DNA from: Cristatella mucedo | Lineage: Eukaryota; Bryozoa; Phylactolaemata; Cristatellidae | Reading direction: 5' to 3' | Assembly: GCA_009760855.2 (NCBI GenBank) | Contig: WPIO01000049.1 | Coordinates: forward strand, 560,001-624,000 | Length of the DNA stretch: 64,000 nt | In this document: one piece after another, positions 1-64,000 of the stretch | How the letters are laid out: every line of letters begins with the position of its first letter | Numbering within the stretch: position 1 is the stretch's first letter | Position numbers and translations under genes: made by a program | Notes under the pieces: generated by a model | The model's input: only the letters and a program-made list of their open reading frames with translations | The model's database searches: none | What the model was told of the DNA's origin: nothing

Positions 1-720
1 AAGGCATGCCAGCGTCAACTGCGCTTCGCGATCTCTTTGCCGATAAAGATTCGACTGATGGCGTCGGGTAGTGTAGTGCACTGCTTTGGATTGCCTATCA
101 GCCGAGAAAAAAGAATTTGCTGACAGTATTGACTACGCTGCGTCATCAAGCGTAGGTAGCTGGCACCTGGTGCGAGCTATTAGGCCAGAGAATCTTTGAC
201 GAGTTACCTTTTATTTAGATAATTCATGGTTAGTTATGCTTTTGAAAATGTCCCTAAAATTACGTGTAAATAATTTTACTGCATTGCTTCAATGCCGAAT
301 TAATAACCTTAGCGCTAGGTTAGTTTTTCATATGAGAGATAATTCGGGCCTTCATAAAGCATCCGGTATGGCTCCTGGGCGACCGAATTCGAAGCTCGAG
401 CTCTCAAGCTGACCTACCTCGGAGGGTCCAATGGTCGCGCCGTTCTTTCGCAGCCGTCGAGAAGCGGCCTCAGAACTGCGGATCGAGTACCTATCAGCCC
501 TATCAGGACAGCAGAAAAATAGATAACTCGGCACAGTAGACTAGCTGATCGACTCTTTTCCCCTAAATTCTGCAGATGCCAAATGCTTTTCGGTCGGCCG
601 GCATTAGTCTGAGGAACCCGATACCGAAATTAATGCTAGCGGTAGTATTGCTCTCAAACCACCAAGAGCGAAGATTCTTTCTCAGCCTTCTATTCGCTGC
701 TATTTCTATCGCGTACTTAC

Positions 721-987
721 TGTGGCGGCTGCCCCCTTAGCTCCGTTTAAGTATGTCCTGCTCCATTGGCTACTCGCGAAAGCTTGTCCTTTTCCTGTCG
801 TTCGAGATGGAGCGAGCCCATTGACGAAAAGGGGAATCCAAAGCCACTCGGGGAGGCTAGAAAATGCTGACGTCATTTTTCGTCCATCCTTCGGATTGCA
901 ATCTTGGCTCTCAAGTGCCAAGCAGGCGCTCTCCAATTGCAGCTGCTGAGAACTATCAATCAGCCAGCGAAGAAGTTTAACTGCCAT
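721..987 (-). CDS. Possible first coding exon, unknown product
   Basis: An 89-codon minus-strand frame that begins at ATG 985-987 in a good context (gcgATGG) and runs to a perfect donor (GCCACA|gtaagt). It starts MAVKLLRWLIDSSQQLQLES. The complementary strand is open over part of the same interval. No family is recognised and no partner exon is seen because the window ends. Confidence 0.25.
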
Positions 988-1149
988 CGCAATTTCAACC
1001 TGGAACTTCCGGGGGCGAGCACTCTAGGTACTCCGCAGCTCACAGGACACAGTACATAAACATAGACAGATATTAAATAGTCCATCAATCCAATCAGTTA
1101 CCTGACCTAACTCGCTTATTTATGAGTACGCGAATCTAAATTTTTCCGC

Positions 1150-1535
1150 ACGCTGGTGCTAGATTTTGCGTGCCCGAAATGACCAGCTTCTACTGGGCAT
1201 TAATGGCGCGTCATTGACAGCAGGTCTTAGACTGTGGAACTCGCTTCCACAATTCTTACGCAACGACAACTACTCTCCTACTGCCGACTATGGCTCATTC
1301 TTTTCAGCGGTCCTGAGCTGCTACTTTCATGCTACTCACTACCTCAACTGCTCTCCTGACTCTGCTATGCTTCTCACTTTCTCTTTGTTGCGTGAGACGA
1401 AGCCTGTTGGCTACCGAATGCGTACCGAAAGCCGCTTAGGCTGTGAGTGCGCTATACAAAACTCTCCTGCGTAACATCCAAATGGTCTTTATGACTTTGT
1501 GAAGTTACAGACGGAGATACATTACGTAATGTGGA
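1150..1535 (+). mobile_element. LINE family A, 3' end
   Basis: Contains the frame LWNSLPQFLRNDNYSPTADY and later SAMLLTFSLLRETKPVGYR, the C-terminus of the family A protein, followed by its 3' UTR (acagacggagatacattacg). A 5'-truncated copy. Confidence 0.75.
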
Positions 1536-2609
1536 AGTCATATGTGAACGGTCTTCCACAGCCACCGAGAAAATAGATGGCATGTGAGAAATGTCTGCAT
1601 GGAAGCAAAAATTTGAGTGGGCAATAAAAATCTCTCACGCAACAGCACAAAAAGCATCTTTTGAGATGGTACAAGAGGGCGTGTCCTGTACGGACTCTTT
1701 ACGGCCAGTCACCTGCAGCCGCTGTGAAAAGTCGTCTTCCACAATATCGGTCTGTAATATTCAGTGCTCAGCCACAGGACAGCTGTCGGTCGTCAAAGTC
1801 ATATTACGATCAGTTTAATGAAAACGTGCGTGGCTAACACGTCCAGTCCTGCTCCTACGGTGACTTGTAATAGTTAACCACGTCCTGGCAAGACCGCGCC
1901 GCCGACAACAACATTTCAATATCAGAACTGACTAGTCTACTATAACACCATCTCTCAGGAAGTCATATCAGTTAAGCATACGTCGAATGACAGCTAGATT
2001 AATTCAAACGAGTCTAATCTGCTTCACGTGCACGAATCAGCTCGAGAATCTTGAAAGCGCTGATCTGACTAAGAGTGTATCCTCCAACTGTTCTCCTTGT
2101 GGCAGCGCTGAGTAGCTGCTACGATTTCGCTGGTCACGTTGGTTCCTCAGGCTGTTAACTACAAGAAAAATGACTCACTTCAGAAGATGCAAGAAAAACG
2201 CGACTCGCGTGTGAAGATGGAGCCCTCAAGTTCACGGAGGACTCTCTTCAAGAGTCGGGCGAAATTGAGCGAACTGGAGGAGCCGGACGGCAGGGATTAG
2301 CAAGTCTCAAGCCAAGGAGGATCCAGGCCACGATCTTGCCAAAGGGGGCCAATGATAGAAGCGCTTAAGAGACTTGTATGCGACCGAGCAACCCAACACA
2401 CCTGTTAGCGGCAGGGTCTGGGTCTGGGAGCAGGGTCTGGTGAACCCACTTCCCTATGCCTGCCTACAACCGGATGACGGCGTACAACATCGAGCGCCCT
2501 TACGCTCACCGGGTATGCGGCACTCGATCGGTCGTCGGCGTCAGCCACTCGCTCTACATATTCTTAATTTACCCACCCTTCAATTGGAGAGTTGTGAGCG
2601 AAATTGGCG

Positions 2610-2610
<1 letters not shown>
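1536..2610. other. No gene seen
   Basis: Unique-looking, moderately AT-rich sequence between a LINE A end and a (TC)n tract. There are only short open frames without splice support. Confidence 0.5.
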
Positions 2611-2674
<64 letters not shown>

Positions 2675-2679
2675 TCTCT
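2611..2679 (+). repeat. (TC)n microsatellite
   Basis: About 69 bases of TC, nearly pure. Confidence 0.98.
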
Positions 2680-3635
2680 GCATAACCTGATGCTTCAGCG
2701 CCTCTGCCGCGGTCACTGCCTGCTTACGGCCCGAAGTCGAGCGGACCAAACCAAGCCATGTCTGCTATGGTTAGCCACTAACCGTCGCAGACGCGACGCC
2801 AGCGACCAGCCAGATTCGATCGGAAATGAAGTAGCGTGTTGCGGCAGCTCCCGGTCGCATAGGCTAGGGCAGACGAGACATGCACGTGGGGTGGGGCGCT
2901 CGAAATCCAGTGCACGCCTTCTAGACAGACAAGCTGGGGCCCCAGCTCTAGAGCTTTCGCGAATGCATGACGCAGTCTAGCAACCCGCTATGACACCTAG
3001 AGCAATGGCTGATAAATTACGCGGCTCCACCGGGGCAGTCAGCAGGCACGAATGAGTAACGACCCGTAGAATACTAGTACGCCGCTTTGGTTTCAAAAAC
3101 GGTCAAGTTCGGGGAGAAATAGGGCCGTCCCGGTAGCCTTGTGGACGCTGTCGCGCCTTCTGCACCCAGCGGTTTTCAGTTCAAAGTAAAACTACTCGCA
3201 GCAGAAACTTTCATTCGCCCAAGGTCATGAATATAATCGGGCGTTCCGCAACGCCAGCACGATAGTCAAGGCGAGACGAAATGCCGCAGGGCGCACGAAA
3301 AATTCCCTCGACTAGTCACGTGGTTGATACGACTCCGCATCCTCCGCTGAGAGTAATGCGGCGAGAAGGAGTGGTATCAGTGCACCGCACCTCCGAGAGG
3401 CATTCGGTTTGGCAAGCAAGCGACACAAATTGGTACATTCGGGGAATGAATGCAAGTCGTGGCGCTTTCGCGAAGAAAAGCGTCTCGAAAGTGCATCGGC
3501 AGCGGATCGGTACTTATGCAAAGAGCGAGGCGAGCGCTCGTTGCATAGACGTGGAAGAGACGTGACATAGATGGATAGACGTGGAAGCGTGTGCGTATGC
3601 GTGCGTGTGCGTGCGAGATTGTGCTCTTAACTCAC

Positions 3636-31609
<27,974 letters not shown>

Positions 31610-31873
31610 GACATGACAGTGTGCCGACCGAATGTACTACAGGAAAACGCGTGCACGAGACGGTGGCCCGAGCGTAGTCACGTGATCTTCGCTGCCTGGT
31701 AGCCAGTATGAATGCTTGCCGCGCCCACTCGCGGCTCTGCCCTTCGCGGGTTCGCCCCTTCCCTTCTGACCCTTGAAGACCCGCTCGCGCATTCTAAGTG
31801 AACCAAATAAATAAATAATAAATAAATAATAATACTATAATAATATGTATATATATAATATACATATAATAAT

Positions 31874-32030
31874 ACTATCTGATTTAACAGCCTCTTTTTG
31901 TATAGCCACAGAAGAGCCTTTACGGCTATCGCCACAGTTTGCAGTGGCGATAAAGGATCGCCCACCGCACGATTCGAACCCACGACCGAAGATGTGAAAA
32001 GCAACCGCCTTACCTAGTGAGCCATTAACC
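31874..32030 (-). mobile_element. SINE-1 copy (tRNA-derived)
   Basis: Complete minus-strand copy (ctgatttaacagcctctttt at one end, cgattcgaacccacgaccga in the head, cttacctagtgagccatta at the other). It lies about 270 bases upstream of the first coding exon of the unidentified gene. Confidence 0.85.
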
Positions 32031-32907
32031 GAAAATATAAAAAAAGCGCATGCTGTCGTAGATTTTTTACCACAATGAGACGAAAAGTTCTGGCAGCCTG
32101 ACTAATCAGACCACAAAGGCATGCCTAAGCAGTCTGTGAGCGGGACGGAATAAAAACAGTAACTTCTACAAACTGCCCCCATACTGAAGTTCACTGGTTC
32201 GGCTGCTGCTGCTGCCCCTCGAGTATCGTGAATGAGATGTATTCCATGAATTAATGGACAGTAACTCGTGGTGATTCAAAGCTAGCGAAGAATTCGGGAA
32301 TTAAGGATCGGCTAAGCCAGCGGTTATCGACATTCCTAATGCCGCGACCATTTAATACAGTTCCTCAGGTGGTGGCAACCCTTTACCATAAAATTACTGC
32401 GTGCGAAATATGGAAATACCGGTTTTTTGATGGTCTTAGGCGACCCCTGTGAAAGGGTCATTCGACCCCAAAACGGGTCGAGACCCACTGGTTGAGAACC
32501 GCTTGGGCTACTCGCGCGATGCACTTACGTGGGCTTAGCGGCTATGCCCGTGTAAGTAGTACCCATCGAAAAGCATTTAACTAATAATATATATATATAA
32601 CTAATAATATATTTAACTAATAATAATATAGTGTATTTGAATAGCCCCTGAAGAGGGCATCTTAAACCCTCGGCCAAACCAGGTCTATCATAATACGAAT
32701 TGTGTATTTAAACAGCACACCAAAGAAAACTTTCTCTGTCTCTCTCTCGCTCTCAAGGAACTTGAATTGGGTCGGAGACTAGAAAATTAATTGGTTAGTG
32801 ATAATGATACAGAAATTTTCGACTCATAAGCACTTGAAGCTTGCGACTGTGGAGGTTGTTGTGAAAAAAGAACTGTTTAGCTTGCTAAACGTCGTGAAAT
32901 CAGGAGG

Positions 32908-33040
32908 CCCGTGAGCTGGTTTGGTCCAGCGGTTAAGGTGCTGGCCCCGAACAAGGCCCGGCTCGAGCCCCAAGGCACGAGTGAAGCGACTGAGTCGAGG
33001 TTACATTTTCTAAGGACGCTATACAAATGAATTATATTCT
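32908..33040 (+). mobile_element. SINE-2 copy (tRNA head, LINE B-like tail)
   Basis: Head gtgagctggtttggtccagc ggttaaggtgctgg, B box ggctcgagccccaaggcacg, tail gaggttacattttctaagga cgctatacaaatgaatta. Confidence 0.72.
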
Positions 33041-33299
33041 TTATGTCAGTCGGTCCTGACTTTAGCTTCGTGCACGGCGTTCAAAGGATCTAAAACCATT
33101 TTGTGGGACAACTAAGCCCGCTGAGTGTGGGCGGAGCTGGTGGCCCTATGGAAGGCCTGCGAAGTACATGCTTAGAGGCACGAGCAACTCGAAGTGCGAC
33201 AATGTTCGAACCTAAAATTTGAGTGACAGAACCTTAAATTCGATGCACTGCCTGCCGGAAGCCGGCTCTGGTAAGGGAGATTGGGATCAACTCAGCCGT

Positions 33300-34495
33300 C
33301 GCAAAGTTTACGAGCCTATTGCTTTCAATGTTCAATTCCTACTTGTCCGATCGTGTTCAATCCAAAGTTGCCACATTACTCCACTTCTCGGCGACCTGCA
33401 CTGGCTACCAGTCAAGCAACGGATTGACTTCAAGGTTTTGTCGCTCACTTTTAGGTCCCTTCATTCTATGGCTCCAGCCTATCTGTCCGACATACTCCCC
33501 ATCAAGCCAAGCATCGTACCACCCACTTTTCTCAATCCAACAGTCTAGAAATACCTCATACAAACCTCAAATCCTTTAGAGACAGTGCATTTAGTTCGTA
33601 TGCTCCCAAAGCTTGGATCTTTCCCCCCCCCCCCGACCTGCGTGAGAACATCCCCTGGCCTGACCACATTTAAAAGGAACTTAAAAACACACCTATTTAG
33701 GACTGCATTTAGTGGGTCCCTGTGATTCGTCCTTCACGTGCTTATGTGCGTGCTGACACTGTGCATGCTGCCACTAACCACATTTGCATGCTGACCCTGT
33801 GCATGTCACCCCTAACCATGTTATTTATTTTGTTTGTTTTTCAAGCATGATTTTACTTACCATTTAATTGCATTTCCCTTTGCAGCAAATGTAAAGCGCC
33901 TAGAAAGAGATTAAGTTCTCTGAGGGCGCTTTATCAAGTACATTATCATTATTATTATTATTATAAGTCGTGTGGGGGGTAAGGTCTCACGCCGGACCAG
34001 CCATGTGTGGAGTCCCACAAGGGTCCACTCTCGGTCCTCTGCTGTTCTTACTTTATAATGAACCTCTAGAAAAAAATGAGTCAGGCAGATGACATGGGCT
34101 ATCACTTTTATGCTGACGACACTAAGCTGTATTTGTCGTTTAAGCCGTCGGAATCTGTTGCAGCAACTGATAAACTGAATGCTTGCCTTGCAGACATTCG
34201 ATCCTGGACATCAGCCAATTTCCTTCGACTTAATTTCGATAAAACGGAATTACTACTCTTAGGACACCGTAAACATTATTATTAGGACACCGTAAACTGG
34301 ACTAAAAGAGTTTGCCCTTTCAATAGGGGATGCTCTGGTCCGACTGTCACATAGTGCATGGAATTTAGTTGTCGTCTTTGACAGCAGCCTAAATTTTAAA
34401 AGTTCTGTTAAAGAGACTGCCTCTACAGCTAGCCATCACGTCCGATCTCAACCTGCGATTGGGGACTTCTATCGCAGTGGCTTGCAAAAGATTAA
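33300..34495 (+). mobile_element. LINE family A copy split by a family B insertion
   Basis: Family A sequence runs to 33363 (tacttgtccgatcgtgttca, the YLSDRVQ segment). It resumes at about 33967 with gtcgtgtggggggtaaggtc, exactly the next codons of the 26.3-kb copy, and continues through [29 protein letters not shown] and LLLLGH. Frames are broken. Confidence 0.8.
33364..33966 (+). mobile_element. LINE family B, 3' end, nested in family A
   Basis: 5'-truncated copy encoding the C-terminal CHITPLLGDLHWLPVKQRID segment with a later C-run (33626-33635), then the 3' UTR (gcctagaaagagattaagtt) and an ATT-rich tail. Flanked on both sides by family A. Confidence 0.8.
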
Positions 34496-34744
34496 GCTGA
34501 GCCCGGGGCCACTGATGGCCCAACTTCGCTGCACGCGCGCCCGTAAGTGAGTCGTGCAAAGCAATAGCAGCGGAGAGCTCTTCTTTTTGTGCAGGTACGC
34601 ACGGCTAGGCGCTGCTGAACTGCATGTTCGACAACGCTGCAGCTTATGCTCACACAGCAATAACGGCATATGTCTCAGGTCGCAAAAGTAAGTTAAGGGA
34701 AGCACAATGCCGAACATAAACATATGTACAAACTGCACATAGTG

Positions 34745-34750
34745 TTTATT
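34745..34750 (-). terminator. Candidate polyadenylation signal of the SMCHD1-like gene
   Basis: AATAAA on the minus strand, about 345 bases after the TAG stop. It is the first hexamer I see downstream, which would give a 3' UTR of about 370 bases. Confidence 0.4.
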
Positions 34751-35095
34751 AAAAACATGCAACGAAATACTCGGAATCCTTAACTCCGAATCAATGAGTG
34801 GATGGCAAGCAGCTCTCGCAGTACGCTGTTCGCCTATCCCCGGGGTGAGGCCATCATGACTCGGCGACAACCTTAAGAGGGGTGGCTCCGAGCGATAAGC
34901 ATCACCCTAACTCGTATCTTAGGCTCACCTTCGCAATAAAAGTGGCCACTAAGTAGGAAACTAGCTAACTAACATCTATAACTAACAACCAAACGGCCTC
35001 CATATGGTGGTCGTGATATAAGGAGTGCACAATGCAGGCAGTGAGCATGTCAAAACTGTGAAATACCAGAGTAGCCTGTTACCAAAAAAGATCAA

Positions 35096-62508
<27,413 letters not shown>

Positions 62509-62754
62509 CTGACAAGAAAAAGATGGTGTAACGGTACAGCAGCAATGTTGCATTCATGCGGCAAAGAAACACTGTAGTGTCAAAAAAAATTCTCTCTGAA
62601 GACAACTCGATGCAATATGGTCTACAATCAATACATAGGTCACTTTTCATGAGGAATAATTTTTGCAACAAGTCAACAGTGTATGTGCAGTCTCTATAAA
62701 TGAAAATACCCTACCTGATAGATCAAACAAATCTCTCCCTAGACACATGACATA

Positions 62755-62835
62755 TAATAATAAGAATAATAATACATTTGATATAGTGCCCTCGGAGAAC
62801 TCAATCTCTTTCTAGGCACTTTGCATTTGCCAATA
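62755..62835 (-). mobile_element. LINE family B 3' tail
   Basis: Minus-strand copy of the terminal segment only (gagaactcaatctctttcta on the plus strand) next to an AAT-rich tail. Confidence 0.5.
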
Positions 62836-63019
62836 AGTATTGAATAAGACTCGACGAAGCTGCTTTTGAGCACCGAGCTACTAGTACAAGCTGTCACCTT
62901 AGGGCTTGCCTTGTTCTTGCTACTACTGCTAAATCCAAGCATGACATTTTTTGGCAGTCGAGTTAGGCACTGGTGGGAATTGTGTCAATTGACACGGGTC
63001 ATTTAGCTGTGCCTCTATC

Positions 63020-63302
63020 TAACTACAAATCCTTTGGATAGATTGTGCCGTGCTTTCGTATGCTCCCAGAGCCTGGAATTCGTGTCAAAACGTCCCCTGA
63101 CAACTAAATAGGTGCTAAACCCATCTGTACGTCATAGCATGTGCTCAGTCGAAGTGAATTTCTCCCTCTGAGCCTATGCATGCTGAAATTATGCATGCTA
63201 TATATCACTAAATAATTGACATACTTCAGTTGCAGCATACCATAAGGGCCTAAAAAAATGATTACTATAATCATCATCATCATCATCATCATCATCATTA
63301 AT
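63020..63302 (+). mobile_element. LINE family B, 3' fragment
   Basis: Diverged match: tacaaatcctttggatagat, cgtatgctcccagagcctgg and cgtcccctgac, then a degenerate 3' UTR ending in an ATC/ATT repeat. Confidence 0.5.
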
Positions 63303-63304
63303 TT

Positions 63305-63935
63305 AACTGGTCATTAGAGTGTCGGGCTGCAGCACATCCTCCTTAAAGCCGATAGAAGAAGGGGGTATGGCAAGTGTCAGTTAGGCCAAGGTCAAAATTC
63401 AACCTTACAAACTCTGGCAATTAACTGTTGTGCGTACTACACTGCGCCACATAATCAAGCCAGCACCGTGTGTGCGCAAGTCTGGCAGAAAGCATGAGCG
63501 AGTGAGCTTAGTCCTAGCCGCTCAGTGAGCAAATTCCTCAATAAGCACAAAAATGGGAGCACACCAGCTGACGGCCAAGACCAGAAAAAGGTAAAAAGAT
63601 CGAGGTGCTCCCAAACAGTAGCTAGCTCGTTAAGCGGTACAAAGAAAAACCGTTGCTCTAACTCCATTTTGCAGACCAAACTATCTACTACTGGCACTAC
63701 TGGCTCGCTGGCAGGCATGCTAGGCGAGAAACGGCAGGGGGGAATGAGGGTTACACTAAAAGACAATGCACCGTGAACTCGTGGCATCAGACCGCTTGTG
63801 CTTGTATGCTGAAGTTGGTGACAAGTGGCCGTGGCAAAGCGGCGGCCAATCAATAACCAATGAACTCACTAAGGATATGCACTCGAGCAACAGTGGCCCG
63901 GGCAATTGCACGACCCGTACCGTACCCATACCGTA
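63305..63935. other. Unassigned sequence at the right edge
   Basis: Probably intron of the SMCHD1-like gene. A plus-strand frame at 63525-63776 (SKFLNKHKNGSTPADGQDQK and onward) is lysine-rich but not recognised. Confidence 0.35.
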
Positions 63936-63937
63936 CC

Positions 63938-63967
63938 AAAGTGAGAGAGACAGAGACAGAGACAAAC

Positions 63968-64000
<33 letters not shown>
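63938..64000 (+). repeat. (GA)n / GACA-rich tract running off the window
   Basis: gagagagacagagacagaga then pure GA to the last base. The true length is unknown. Confidence 0.95.

Noticed and set aside
2456-2980. 174-codon plus-strand frame across a (TC)n tract
   Set aside because: The middle is Ser-Leu encoded by the microsatellite. No splice sites or family similarity; the opposite strand is open for the same reason.

Overview
The window is animal (metazoan) nuclear DNA. Genes are split into short GT-AG exons separated by kilobase introns. The introns are filled with CR1/L2-type LINE fragments, tRNA-derived SINEs and long (GA)n, (TC)n, (TG)n and (AT)n microsatellites. No bacterial, organellar or viral gene organisation is visible. 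The phylum cannot be fixed from sequence alone. The best protein match (SMCHD1) is clearly diverged from the vertebrate protein, so an invertebrate is more likely than a vertebrate.

Two genes can be assembled by hand, both on the minus strand. (1) About 62.5 to 35.1 kb: the 3' half of an SMCHD1-like gene (structural maintenance of chromosomes flexible hinge domain containing 1). Twenty exons with consistent splice sites encode the repeated beta-sandwich region, a coiled coil, parts of the SMC-type hinge, a second coiled coil and an unusual C-terminal extension ending in TAG at 35096. The N-terminal GHKL ATPase half lies beyond the right edge. (2) About 31.6 to 3.6 kb: an unidentified gene. 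Eight exons were found. It starts with a charged coiled-coil N-terminus and continues into Ser/Pro-rich, globular-looking and Ala/Asp-rich disordered segments. Several neighbouring exons join in perfect phase, but the chain has at least one missing exon and I do not recognise the family.

The remainder is repeats. LINE family A (3' end with a TACATTACATTAC-like tail) and LINE family B (3' end 'gcctagaaagagattaagtt' followed by ATT repeats) occur in at least seven and ten pieces. Three cases of one family nested in the other are readable. SINE-1 (tRNA head, no LINE tail) has seven copies. SINE-2 (tRNA head) has two copies, and its tail resembles the 3' end of LINE B. There is also a ~174-bp tandem array (9.4-10.1 kb), a perfect 14-bp minisatellite (29.3 kb), a hAT-like MITE (39 kb), a perfect 20-bp-arm hairpin (12.6 kb) and a decayed ORF of a dispersed repeat-type protein (58.4-59.1 kb).

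Layout: 0-3.6 kb unassigned, with a LINE A end and a (TC)n tract; 3.6-31.6 kb the unidentified gene; 31.6-35.1 kb the intergenic interval with a SINE-1, a SINE-2 and a nested LINE pair; 35.1-62.5 kb the SMCHD1-like gene; 62.5-64 kb an intron of that gene. Exon ends were placed by reading splice consensus, reading phase and protein similarity by eye. No alignment or transcript evidence was available.
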